Shown here one piece after another: positions 1 through 9,261 of a DNA stretch of 41,317 bases. This DNA is from Palleniella muris. GTDB lineage: Bacteria > Bacteroidota > Bacteroidia > Bacteroidales > Bacteroidaceae. The notes under the pieces were generated by a model. The model searched no databases, was not told the DNA's origin, and saw only the letters and a program-made list of their open reading frames with translations. Location: NCBI RefSeq assembly GCF_004792655.1, contig NZ_SRZC01000029.1, positions 1-41,317 on the forward strand, read 5' to 3'. The stretch's first letter is position 1; every line of letters begins with the position of its first letter. Made by a program: the position numbers and the translations under genes.

Positions 1-94
1 CAACTGTGGATAGCTGGAAAGGGTGGAACTATCTGGCATTCATAGTCATGTTTGTTAAAAAATGTCTTAAATCCAATTAGTTTAAACAACTTCA
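1..94. repeat. Left copy of terminal inverted repeat
   Basis: Positions 1-94 match the reverse complement of 41224-41317 at 92 of 94 positions; the differences are at 56 and 77. The outer 55 bp are identical. The repeat ends just inside the glnN stop codon (92-94). I see no transposase in the window. It could be one arm of a dispersed repeat at which the assembly stopped. Confidence 0.9.
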
Positions 95-2314
95 TCTTAT
101 GAATAGCAGTTCGCGATATTTCGGGAGCGGCCAGCATGCATCGTCGACGATGAACTCGAGTTTGTCAATCTGGTAGCGTATTTCCTCCATCTTCGGTGCC
201 ACTGTGTCGTGGTAAGCAATCGCTTTTGCGTGCTCGTCGCCAATCTTGTTAGCCACTTTGCGTGCGTTGACAAGTTCTTCCACCTGGCGTTCTATGGTGG
301 AGGTGCGTTCAGCGATTTCCTCAATGATTTTCACGTTGCGTGCTGAGAGACGCTCTGCCTTGTCGATAGGGAACACAGAGTTCATGTTCTCTACATTCAC
401 GAGGAGTTGGCTTTGGTAGCGTGTGGCAACAGGGATGATATGGTTCATTGTCAGGTCGCCAAGCACACGCGCCTCAATCTGTATCTTCTTTGTGTACGTC
501 TCCCATTTCACTTCGTTGCGTGCCTCAAGTTCTTTGCGTGTCATAACTCCAAGGCTTTCAAACATTTCCACACTTTCCTTGTTGAGGTAGTTCTCGAAGA
601 TTCGTGGGCAGGATTTCTCTGTGTCAAGTTCGCGGTGTCCCGCCTCCTCGACCCATTCATCGGAATAGCCGTTGCCGTTGAAACGGATAGGCTTGCAGGT
701 TGTGATGTCCTGGCGCAGGATGTCGATGATGGCGTGGAACTTGGCGGTATGTCCTGTACCCTCCGCGAATTTCGGGTCATCGGCAATCTCCTCTATGCGA
801 GTGTCAACACGTTTCTTGAACGACACAAGTGCTTCTGCCACAGCAGAGTTGAGTGCAATCATTGCTGATGCACAGTTCGCTTCTGAGCCCACGGCGCGGA
901 ACTCGAAACGGTTGCCGGTGAAGGCGAAAGGAGATGTGCGGTTGCGGTCAGTCTGGTCGATAAGCAGTTCCGGAATCTCCGGGATGTCCATCTTCATGCC
1001 CTGTTTCCCGGCCAATGACAACTGGTCGGAGTCTGCACGCTCTATGTGGTCAAGGAATTCCGACACCTGTGTGCCGAGGAATGAGCTGACTATGGCAGGA
1101 GGAGCCTCGTTTGCCCCAAGGCGGTGAGCGTTGGTGGCAGACATTATTGACGCTTTCAGCAGTCCGTTATGGCGGTAGACACCCATGAGTGTCTCAACGA
1201 TGAACACAGCGAAGCGTAGATTCTGTTCCGGTGTTTTTCCCGGTGCGTGGAGAAGTGTGCCTGTGTCGGTCGACAGACTCCAGTTATTATGCTTTCCGGA
1301 GCCGTTGATGCCGGCGAAAGGTTTCTCATGGAGGAGTGCGCGGAAGCCATGCTTGCGTGCCACCTTCTTCATGAGTGACATGAGCAGCATGTTATGGTCT
1401 ACCGCAAGGTTTGTCTCTTCGAAGATAGGAGCAAGCTCAAATTGGTTGGGAGCGACCTCGTTATGACGTGTCTTGCATGGAATGCCAAGCTCCAGAGCCT
1501 GTATCTCAAGGTCTTTCATGAAAGCCTGCACACGGTCAGGGATCGTTCCGAAATAATGGTCGTCCATCTGCTGGTTCTTGGCAGAGTCGTGTCCCATGAG
1601 TGTGCGTCCTGTCAGCATTAGGTCTGGGCGTGCAGAATAGAGACTGTCATCAACGAGGAAATATTCCTGTTCCCATCCGAGATTGGATGTCACTTTCTTC
1701 ACTTCAGGGTCAAAGTATCTGCACACTTCCGTTGCCGCCACGTTCACAGCATGGAGTGCGCGGAGCAGTGGAGCCTTGTAGTCGAGAGCCTCCCCACTGT
1801 AGCTGATGAATACTGTCGGAATGCACAGTGTGTCATCGATGATGAACACTGGAGATGTCGGATCCCATGCCGAGTAGCCGCGCGCCTCGAAAGTGCTTCG
1901 TATTCCTCCGTTAGGGAAAGAACTGGCATCAGGTTCTTGCTGGACAAGCAGTTTTCCTGAAAAATCCTCAACCATGCCTCCCTTGCCGTTGTGTTCAACA
2001 AAGGAATCATGTTTCTCCGCCGTGCCTTCCGTCAGTGGCTGGAACCAGTGAGTGTAGTGTGTGACACCATTCTCTTTTGCCCATTGCGCCATGCCTTTAG
2101 CCACCTCGTCAGCCACCTCACGCTCCAGTCGCGCCCCATTGTCTATCACGTCAATCATCTTTTCGTAGATAGGTTTGGGCAGGTATTTGTACATTCGTTC
2201 ACGATTGAACACCTTTCTGCCGAAGTACTCATAAGGTCTTTCCTCAGAAATCTTTACTTCGAGAGGCTTTCTTGAAAGCGCCTCTTTTACCGCATGGAAT
2301 CTTAAATTTGCCAT
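92..2314 (-). CDS. glnN: Glutamine synthetase type III
   Basis: ATP-dependent synthesis of glutamine from glutamate and ammonia, in the cytoplasm. The 740 residues fit the long GSIII family (about 700-730 aa) rather than GSI (about 450 aa). Family motifs are visible: NHEVAPNQFELAP, then GINGSGKHNNWS, which holds the catalytic glycine-rich loop, and the GSIII-specific C-terminal helical region. The start is MANLRFHAVKEAL, and the protein ends in YRELLFIR at the edge of the terminal repeat. It lies 38 bp downstream of dapL on the same strand with no obvious promoter between, so it is probably the last gene of dapF-dapL-glnN. With gltBD (4.7-10.6 kb) it would complete a GS/GOGAT ammonium assimilation cycle. 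No Shine-Dalgarno sequence is evident, as is common in Bacteroidetes. Confidence 0.97.
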   Translation of the reverse strand: MANLRFHAVKEALSRKPLEVKISEERPYEYFGRKVFNRERMYKYLPKPIYEKMIDVIDNGARLEREVADEVAKGMAQWAKENGVTHYTHWFQPLTEGTAEKHDSFVEHNGKGGMVEDFSGKLLVQQEPDASSFPNGGIRSTFEARGYSAWDPTSPVFIIDDTLCIPTVFISYSGEALDYKAPLLRALHAVNVAATEVCRYFDPEVKKVTSNLGWEQEYFLVDDSLYSARPDLMLTGRTLMGHDSAKNQQMDDHYFGTIPDRVQAFMKDLEIQALELGIPCKTRHNEVAPNQFELAPIFEETNLAVDHNMLLMSLMKKVARKHGFRALLHEKPFAGINGSGKHNNWSLSTDTGTLLHAPGKTPEQNLRFAVFIVETLMGVYRHNGLLKASIMSATNAHRLGANEAPPAIVSSFLGTQVSEFLDHIERADSDQLSLAGKQGMKMDIPEIPELLIDQTDRNRTSPFAFTGNRFEFRAVGSEANCASAMIALNSAVAEALVSFKKRVDTRIEEIADDPKFAEGTGHTAKFHAIIDILRQDITTCKPIRFNGNGYSDEWVEEAGHRELDTEKSCPRIFENYLNKESVEMFESLGVMTRKELEARNEVKWETYTKKIQIEARVLGDLTMNHIIPVATRYQSQLLVNVENMNSVFPIDKAERLSARNVKIIEEIAERTSTIERQVEELVNARKVANKIGDEHAKAIAYHDTVAPKMEEIRYQIDKLEFIVDDACWPLPKYRELLFIR

Positions 2315-2352
2315 AATATTGCTATTGTATTATTTGTGTTGTTCAGATGTTT

Positions 2353-3585
2353 CTATTTCAGCCATTTCCTGATTCTCTCTAAAGCCTCCTCCGTCTGTTC
2401 TTTTGAGCCGAAGGCTGTGAATCTGACATATCCCTCGCCTGACGGTCCGAAACCTACTCCCGGTGTGCACACCACATGGGCTCCGTAAAGCAGTTCCTCA
2501 AAGAATCGCCATGAGTCAGACCTTTCTGGGACACGCATCCATATGTATGGAGCGTTCTCTCCACCTTGGACGTCAAAGCCCATGTCTTTGAAGGTTGCCA
2601 ACATCTTTTTGGAGTTTTCCATGTAATAGTCTATTGTCTGGCGCACCTGTCGTTTTCCTTCCGGTGTGTATATAGCCTCTGCTGCACGCTGTGAGAGATA
2701 GCTTGTGCCGTTGAACTTTGTGCATTGCCGTCTGTTCCACAGCGGATTAAGAGGGATGCGCCTTCCGTCTAGAGTGGCAGCTGTGAGTTCTTTTGGTACT
2801 ATGGTGTATCCGCAGCGCACTCCAGTGAATCCTGCTGTCTTGGAATAGCTGTGGAACTCTATGGCACATTTGCGCGCTCCCTTTATCTCGTAGATGCTGT
2901 GCGGGATGGAAGGATTCTGGATATATGCCTCATAAGCTGCATCAAAGAATATTATAGCCTCATTCTTCAGGGCGTAGTTCACCCACTTGCGCAACTCTCC
3001 TTTTGTCAGTACAGTGCCGGTAGGGTTGTTAGGATAGCAGAGATATATGACATCAACGCGCCTTTCCGGCAATTCCGGAACAAAGTCGTTTTCGGCGTTG
3101 CAAGGCATGTAGTAAATATTTGACCATCGTCCGTCTTCTCCTTTCATGCCTGCTCTTCCAATCATAGCGTTTGAGTCTATGTACACAGGGTATATAGGGT
3201 CAGTCACAGCGACAGTGTTATCCCAGCGGATAAGCTCCTGTATGTTGCCGGTATCGCTCTTCGCACCGTCGTTAATGAATACCTCATCGATGTCAAGGTG
3301 AATGCCACGCGGAAGAAAATCGTTCTTTAGGATAGCTTCCCGCAGGAAATCATATCCCTGTTCCGGTCCGTATCCCCGGAAACCTTGCCGTGTCGCCATC
3401 TCGTCTGTTGCCTTATGCAAAGCCTCGATGACAGCCGGGCAGAGAGGTTGAGTGACATCACCAATGCCTAATGATATGACTTCTGCTCCTTTGTGCGTGG
3501 CTTTGAAGATATTGACCTTCTTTGCTATGTCTGCGAACAAATAGTTGTTCGGAAGTTTTAGGAAATGCTCGTTAACTAATGCCAT
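2353..3585 (-). CDS. dapL: LL-diaminopimelate aminotransferase
   Basis: PLP-dependent aminotransferase that converts tetrahydrodipicolinate directly to LL-diaminopimelate, the substrate of the adjacent dapF product, for lysine and peptidoglycan. The length of 410 residues is normal for DapL. Fold-type I features are seen: CYPNNPTGT, FFDAAYEAYI, and SYSKTAGFTGVRCG with the Schiff-base lysine near residue 249. I chose the ATG at 3583-3585 because the family begins MALVNEHFLKLP and an AGGAAA-type ribosome site lies just upstream; an in-frame start 54 bp earlier would overlap the dapF end and add unrelated residues. It lies 16 bp after dapF, so an operon is likely. Confidence 0.97.
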   Translation of the reverse strand: MALVNEHFLKLPNNYLFADIAKKVNIFKATHKGAEVISLGIGDVTQPLCPAVIEALHKATDEMATRQGFRGYGPEQGYDFLREAILKNDFLPRGIHLDIDEVFINDGAKSDTGNIQELIRWDNTVAVTDPIYPVYIDSNAMIGRAGMKGEDGRWSNIYYMPCNAENDFVPELPERRVDVIYLCYPNNPTGTVLTKGELRKWVNYALKNEAIIFFDAAYEAYIQNPSIPHSIYEIKGARKCAIEFHSYSKTAGFTGVRCGYTIVPKELTAATLDGRRIPLNPLWNRRQCTKFNGTSYLSQRAAEAIYTPEGKRQVRQTIDYYMENSKKMLATFKDMGFDVQGGENAPYIWMRVPERSDSWRFFEELLYGAHVVCTPGVGFGPSGEGYVRFTAFGSKEQTEEALERIRKWLK

Positions 3586-3601
3586 ATATCTTTTTCCTGT
3601 A

Positions 3602-4450
3602 TCAAAAATGAATGTATCCTTCAAAAACAAATTCTGCACCGCCGGTCATATAGACATGGTTGTCTTCCTTGTTCCAGCATATTTGGAGTTCGCCGCCGTC
3701 CATGGAGATTGTTGCCGTCCTTCCTGTACGCTTGGTAAGGCATGCTGCGACAGCTGTGGCACAGGCTCCTGTTCCGCAAGCCATTGTGATGCCGCTTCCC
3801 CTTTCCCATACTCGCATGCGTATGCTCCCGTCTTCTTGTATCTTGGCAAACTCAATGTTTGCCCTTTCCGGGAACATGCTGTCATGTTCAAGTTGTGGAC
3901 CGTAATGCTCGATGCTGTCAGTTGTAAGGTCGTCTGTGAAGATTACGAAATGCGGGTTACCCATAGACACAAATGTTCCAAAGATGTTTTTTTCGCTGAT
4001 TTTCAATGTTGTCTCCTTGCCATTGGCATCTGTATTTGCAAATTGTCTTTCATTATCAAGGACAGGCTCGCCCATATCGACAGTAACATTCTTGACGACC
4101 TTGCCTTCTACTGTAAGGTTTAGCACCTTGATGCCTGCAGCAGTGAGAAGTCTGATGCTTGTCTTTTTAGTCAGACCTTTCTCAAAGAGATATTTGCCTA
4201 TACAGCGTGAGGCATTGCCGCACATCATGGCTTCGGAGCCATCGGCATTGAATATGCGCATCGTGAAATCTGCTTCAGGAATGTCGGCTTTCCCAATCAG
4301 CACCAATCCGTCAGAGCCGATACCTTTGTGGCGGTCACTCCATGCGATTGCTGCTTTCTCGGGATTCTTTATATTATATAATGTAGAGTCAACATAAATA
4401 TAGTCGTTGCCAATCCCATGCATCTTTGTGAAACCTATTTCCTGTGTCAT
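3602..4450 (-). CDS. dapF: Diaminopimelate epimerase
   Basis: Interconverts LL- and meso-diaminopimelate by a two-base mechanism without cofactor. Both catalytic cysteines are present: Cys77 in [12 protein letters not shown] and Cys224 in [12 protein letters not shown]. The N-terminus [20 protein letters not shown] is typical, and 282 residues is a normal length. It is the first gene of the leftward unit with dapL and glnN. A -7 box (TACCTTTGC on the minus strand) lies about 50 bp upstream. Pairing of dapF with dapL indicates the direct aminotransferase branch of lysine synthesis rather than the succinylase branch. Confidence 0.97.
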   Translation of the reverse strand: MTQEIGFTKMHGIGNDYIYVDSTLYNIKNPEKAAIAWSDRHKGIGSDGLVLIGKADIPEADFTMRIFNADGSEAMMCGNASRCIGKYLFEKGLTKKTSIRLLTAAGIKVLNLTVEGKVVKNVTVDMGEPVLDNERQFANTDANGKETTLKISEKNIFGTFVSMGNPHFVIFTDDLTTDSIEHYGPQLEHDSMFPERANIEFAKIQEDGSIRMRVWERGSGITMACGTGACATAVAACLTKRTGRTATISMDGGELQICWNKEDNHVYMTGGAEFVFEGYIHF

Positions 4451-4500
4451 TCTGTTTGGTGTTTCTTTGGATTTGCTTACTGATTGTTTTTATTCCGGAT

Positions 4501-4509
4501 GCAAAGGTA
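4501..4509 (-). promoter_or_regulatory. -7 promoter box for dapF operon
   Basis: The minus strand reads TACCTTTGC, matching the Bacteroidetes -7 consensus TAnnTTTG, in an AT-rich gap and 50 bp before the dapF start. No clear -33 box was found. Confidence 0.6.
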
Positions 4510-4709
4510 ACATATTTTGTAATAAATGAGAAGAAAAATCTTTTGAGATTTACTTTGTTGTTTGATGAAAGTGATAAATCGTAAGATATTCGAGGTGGTC
4601 GGTTATGGTTTGTGATGTTTATCTTGCAGAAAAGTTATAATCTGTAACGTCTGTTGTTTGTGTTGATAGAAAAACATTTGAAATGCCGACAAAATGTTTT
4701 GGAAATTGA

Positions 4710-4718
4710 TAACTTTGC
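4710..4718 (+). promoter_or_regulatory. -7 promoter box for gltB
   Basis: TAACTTTGC matches the Bacteroidetes -7 consensus, 30 bp upstream of the gltB ATG. The dapF-gltB gap (4451-4748) therefore holds divergent promoters. I see no other structure in it. Confidence 0.6.
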
Positions 4719-4748
4719 ATCCGAAATGACAGATAAAGCAAAGGTGAT

Positions 4749-7700
4749 ATGGTAGAATGTAAGAACAGAGGGCTATACCAAAGCCGGTATGAGCATGACG
4801 CTTGCGGAGTAGGTATGGTTGTGAATATCAATGGCGGCAAAAGCCATCAGTTGGTAGATGATGCGCTTCGGATTTTGGAGAATATGCGTCATCGTGGTGC
4901 GGAAATCGGTAAAGACGGTGACGGAGCCGGCATTATGATTCAGATTCCGCATGAGTTTATCCTTCTGCAAGGCATCCCGGTGCCGGAGAAAGGGAAATAT
5001 GGCACAGGAATGGTGTTCCTTCCGAAAGAGAGTGGTGCGCAGCAAGAGATACTGAGCATCATTATTGAAGAGGTGGAGCGTGAAGGACTGCAACTGATGC
5101 ATCTGCGTTCTGTTCCTACGAACACGGAATGTCTTGGCGAGCGTGCGTTGACAAGCGAGCCGGACATAAAGCAGCTGTTTGTCACAGGTGTGCAGGATGA
5201 CAAGGTGGACATGTTCCCACGTATCTTGTACACAATAAGGAAGCGTATAGAGAAACGTGTCCATAATAAAGATTTCTACATTTGTTCGTTAAGCAACACA
5301 AACATTATTTACAAGGGAATGTTATCATCAATGCAGGTCCGCCTGTACTATCCTGACCTCTCTAATCCTTATCTTACGAGTGGACTGGCATTGGTGCATT
5401 CCCGTTTCAGTACAAACACATTCCCCACTTGGTCGCTGGCTCAGCCTTTCCGCCTGTTGGCACACAATGGAGAGATTAACACCATACGTGGCAACCGTGG
5501 ATGGATGAAGGCACGTGAAAGTGTGTTGTCAAGTGCAGCATTAGGCGATGTCCGTGACACCTCACCAATAGTCCAAGAGGGCATGAGTGACTCTGCCTCT
5601 CTTGACAATGTCCTGGAATTCTTTCTTATGTCAGGACTGTCACTGCCACATGCCATGAGTGTGCTTGTGCCGGAGAGTTTCAATGACAAGAACCCTATAT
5701 CGGAAGATTTGAAAGCCTTTTACGAGTACAATTCCATATTGATGGAACCATGGGATGGTCCTGCCGCGCTCCTGTTCAGTGACGGACGCTTTGCAGGCGG
5801 TATGCTTGACAGGAACGGTCTGCGCCCTGCACGCTATACGCTTACTAAAAGTGGCATGATGGTTGTCGCTTCGGAAGTCGGCGTTATGGATTTTGACCCT
5901 TCGGAGGTAGCCGGAAAAGGGCGTTTGCAGCCGGGAAAGATACTTCTTGTCGACACTCAGGAAGGAAAGATATACTATGACGGAGAAATCAAGCAACAGT
6001 TGGCTTCTGAACATCCGTATCATCAGTGGCTGTCCACGAACTGCATACAGTTGGAGAAACTGAAGAGCGGTCGACATGTGGACAATGCCGTGCCTGATTT
6101 GCTGCGTAAGGAAAAGCTCTTCGGATATGGAGATGAGGACATTTCCTCAACGATTATACCAATGGCTGTCAATGGGCAGGAGCCGACAGCATCCATGGGT
6201 AATGACACTCCGCTGGCTGTCCTGTCAAGCCGTCCTCAGGTGTTCTTCAACTATTTCAGGCAGCAGTTTGCCCAAGTGACAAACCCTGCGATAGACTCTA
6301 TCCGTGAGAATCTCGTCATGTCATTGACAGAATATATCGGACGTGTCGGCTCAGGCATACTAAGCCCTGACGAATCAAACTGCAAGATGGTGCGCCTGCC
6401 TCATCCTGTCTTGAACAATACACAATTGGACATCCTGTGCAACATACGCTACAAGGGATTCAACACACTTAAACTCTCATTGCGTTTTGAGGACGATATT
6501 CGTGAGGCTATTGACCGCTTGTGCAAAGATGCGGAACAAGCGGTAGATGAAGGCTATAACTATATCATCCTTACAGACAGGGGCGAGAGCGGTCCTTTCA
6601 TTCCGTCTTTGCTGGCGGTTTCTGCTGTTCATCATTATCTTATTTCAGTAGGGAAGCGCGTACAGACTGCTTTGATTGTGGAGAGTGGAGAGATTCGCGA
6701 GACAATGCATGCCGCCTTGTTGCTTGGCTATGGAGCTTCCGCCCTGTGCCCTTACATGGTTTTCGCTATATTGGATGACCTTGTAAAGAAAGGAAAGATA
6801 CAGGAGGACTACTCTACAGCCGAGTCAAACTACATCAAAGCCGTGAAAAAAGGTCTATTCAAGATAATGGCGAAGATGGGAATCTCTACAATCCGAAGCT
6901 ATCGTGGCGCAAAAATATTCGAGAGCATAGGATTGAGTGAGAGCCTGTTGCGCTCTTATTTCGGGACAGAGACAAGCACAATCGGCGGTGTCGGCTTGGA
7001 GAAGATTGCCAATGATGCTGTCTGTTTCAGCGAAAGGCAGAATGACGATGATGTAGGGTTCCTTAAGAATGACGGACAGTTCCATTGGAGGAAAGACGGT
7101 ATACTTCATGCATGGAATCCTGAGACTATCGCCACATTGCAGTTGGCATGCCGTCGAGGGGACTATAAGAAGTTCAAGGAGTTTTCACGCCTTGTCGATG
7201 AAAAGCAGCAGCCGATATTCATCCGTGACTTACTTGATGTGAAGCGCAATCCTATAAGTATCGACGAAGTTGAGTCTGTCTCTGAAATCGTCAGGCATTT
7301 TGTGGCAGGTGCCATGTCCTTTGGTGCCTTATCCAAGGAAGCACATGAAGCCATTTGTCTTGCGATGAACCGTTTGGGCGCAAGAAGCAACACCGGCGAG
7401 GGAGGCGAGGATGCAGAACGCTTCCATACAAACATTGACGGTGTGAGCCTGTCAAGCAAGACAAAACAGATTGCTTCCGGACGTTTCGGAGTGACGACAG
7501 AGTACCTCGTGAATGCAGAGGAATTGCAGATAAAAGTGTCGCAGGGGGCAAAACCGGGCGAAGGTGGACAGCTGCCGGGGTTCAAGGTCAATGAGACCAT
7601 TGCCAGGACACGCCATTCCATTCCCGGCATTTCGCTGATTTCTCCTCCACCTCATCATGACATTTATTCGATAGAAGATTTGGCGCAACTCATTTTTGAC

Positions 7701-9188
7701 TTGAAGAACGTTAACCCGACCGCTGCCGTCTCCGTGAAACTTGTCGCAGAGAGTGGTGTCGGCACTATTGCCGCCGGCGTGGCAAAGGCGAAAGCTGACC
7801 TCATAGTCATCAGCGGTGCGGAGGGAGGAACGGGAGCCAGTCCGGCATCTTCGATGCGTTTTGCCGGCATCTCGCCAGAGATAGGTCTTGCGGAAACACA
7901 GCAGACGCTTGTACGCAACGGGCTTCGCGGCGGAACCCGTCTGCAGGTTGACGGTCAGTTGAAGACAGGTCGCGACATCATCCTTATGGCATTGCTTGGT
8001 GCTGATGAGTTTGGCTTCGGAACAACGGCGCTTATCGTCCTTGGATGCGTGATGATGCGCAAATGCAACCTCAACACATGCCCTATGGGGGTGGCAACGC
8101 AAGACCCACGTCTCCGTAAGCATTTTCTTGGCAAGGCCGACCATTTGGTCAACTATTTCACATTCTTGGCAGAGGAGGTGCGCGAACATCTTGCAGCCAT
8201 GGGCTTCCGCAGCCTAAAGGAAATTGTAGGTCGTTCCGATTTGATAGAGGTAAAACCTTCCATGCTTGACCTGAGCAGACTGCTTCATAAAGAGGAGGGC
8301 GTGCTGAGTTACAGGAATTCTGATGGCTGGAACATTCCTCTCGGCATGCAGCAGACTGTGCTCGACCGGCAGATGGTTGACGCTGCCACTCCGGCGATAG
8401 AATGTCAGGAGGAAGTCAATCTTGACTATGTAATCAAGAACACTGACCGCGCTGTCGGGGCAATGCTCTCCGGGAACATTGCCAAGCGATATGGAGGTGC
8501 AGGACTGCCTGACGCGACAATCAACGTGAAGTTCAAAGGCTCGGCTGGTCAGTCGTTTGGAGCGTTCCTTGTTAACGGTGTGTCCTTCAAACTCGAAGGT
8601 GAGGCTAACGACTATTTTGCCAAAGGACTCTCAGGTGGCCGCATAGCTATTCTTCCTCCCGTCCGTTCGGATTTCGCCGCCGAGGATAACATCATAGCAG
8701 GAAACACCGGACTTTACGGCGCGACTTCCGGTGAACTTTACGTCAATGGCAAGGTGGGGGAGCGTTTCGGAGTACGCAACTCCGGTGCCATTGCCGTGAT
8801 AGAAGGTGCCGGAGACCATTGCTGCGAGTATATGACAGGTGGTCGCATTGTTGTTCTTGGCGAGACGGGCAGAAACTTCGCGGCAGGCATGTCGGGCGGT
8901 GTGGCTTATGTCTGGGACAGGCACCACACATTTGATTATTTCTGCAATATGGACATGGTGGAAATCAATCTTGTTGAGGAGACAAGCTATCGCAAGGAAC
9001 TTCACGAACTCATCCGCCAGCACTATCTTTACACAGGCTCAAAGCTTGCGCGCACAATGCTTGACGATTGGCAGCACTACGTGGAGGACTTCATTCAGGT
9101 TGTCCCTATCGAGTACAAGAGGGTGCTGCAGGAAGAGCAGATGCGAAAGCTGCAGAAGAAGATTGCGGACATGCAGCGCGACTATTGA
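4749..9188 (+). CDS. gltB: Glutamate synthase large subunit
   Basis: Transfers the amide nitrogen of glutamine to 2-oxoglutarate, giving two glutamates. It has 1479 residues, close to other bacterial GltB proteins. Domains in order: class II amidotransferase with the presumed N-terminal nucleophile Cys19 (HDACGVGMV) behind an 18-residue propeptide; a central domain; the FMN/synthase domain with MSFGALSKEAHEAI and SRSNTGEGGED-like loops; the 3Fe-4S cysteines Cys1100, Cys1106 and Cys1111 in the CVMMRKCNLNTCPMG motif; and the C-terminal beta-helix GXGXG domain. The start gives the usual MVECKNRGLYQSRYEHDACG. gltD follows after 73 bp. Together with glnN it forms GS/GOGAT; gdhA at 33 kb is the alternative route. 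Confidence 0.98.
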   Translation: MVECKNRGLYQSRYEHDACGVGMVVNINGGKSHQLVDDALRILENMRHRGAEIGKDGDGAGIMIQIPHEFILLQGIPVPEKGKYGTGMVFLPKESGAQQEILSIIIEEVEREGLQLMHLRSVPTNTECLGERALTSEPDIKQLFVTGVQDDKVDMFPRILYTIRKRIEKRVHNKDFYICSLSNTNIIYKGMLSSMQVRLYYPDLSNPYLTSGLALVHSRFSTNTFPTWSLAQPFRLLAHNGEINTIRGNRGWMKARESVLSSAALGDVRDTSPIVQEGMSDSASLDNVLEFFLMSGLSLPHAMSVLVPESFNDKNPISEDLKAFYEYNSILMEPWDGPAALLFSDGRFAGGMLDRNGLRPARYTLTKSGMMVVASEVGVMDFDPSEVAGKGRLQPGKILLVDTQEGKIYYDGEIKQQLASEHPYHQWLSTNCIQLEKLKSGRHVDNAVPDLLRKEKLFGYGDEDISSTIIPMAVNGQEPTASMGNDTPLAVLSSRPQVFFNYFRQQFAQVTNPAIDSIRENLVMSLTEYIGRVGSGILSPDESNCKMVRLPHPVLNNTQLDILCNIRYKGFNTLKLSLRFEDDIREAIDRLCKDAEQAVDEGYNYIILTDRGESGPFIPSLLAVSAVHHYLISVGKRVQTALIVESGEIRETMHAALLLGYGASALCPYMVFAILDDLVKKGKIQEDYSTAESNYIKAVKKGLFKIMAKMGISTIRSYRGAKIFESIGLSESLLRSYFGTETSTIGGVGLEKIANDAVCFSERQNDDDVGFLKNDGQFHWRKDGILHAWNPETIATLQLACRRGDYKKFKEFSRLVDEKQQPIFIRDLLDVKRNPISIDEVESVSEIVRHFVAGAMSFGALSKEAHEAICLAMNRLGARSNTGEGGEDAERFHTNIDGVSLSSKTKQIASGRFGVTTEYLVNAEELQIKVSQGAKPGEGGQLPGFKVNETIARTRHSIPGISLISPPPHHDIYSIEDLAQLIFDLKNVNPTAAVSVKLVAESGVGTIAAGVAKAKADLIVISGAEGGTGASPASSMRFAGISPEIGLAETQQTLVRNGLRGGTRLQVDGQLKTGRDIILMALLGADEFGFGTTALIVLGCVMMRKCNLNTCPMGVATQDPRLRKHFLGKADHLVNYFTFLAEEVREHLAAMGFRSLKEIVGRSDLIEVKPSMLDLSRLLHKEEGVLSYRNSDGWNIPLGMQQTVLDRQMVDAATPAIECQEEVNLDYVIKNTDRAVGAMLSGNIAKRYGGAGLPDATINVKFKGSAGQSFGAFLVNGVSFKLEGEANDYFAKGLSGGRIAILPPVRSDFAAEDNIIAGNTGLYGATSGELYVNGKVGERFGVRNSGAIAVIEGAGDHCCEYMTGGRIVVLGETGRNFAAGMSGGVAYVWDRHHTFDYFCNMDMVEINLVEETSYRKELHELIRQHYLYTGSKLARTMLDDWQHYVEDFIQVVPIEYKRVLQEEQMRKLQKKIADMQRDY

Positions 9189-9261
9189 ATCCTGTATGAT
9201 AAAGAAGACCCTCTATGTTTATTGTGCATGTAAGAGTTCTAAAAAAAAGGAAAAAGAAAAT

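Noticed and set aside
7452..8189. 245-codon open frame opposite gltB
   Set aside because: It is antisense to conserved GltB coding sequence, Cys/His/Arg-rich and lacks recognisable domains.
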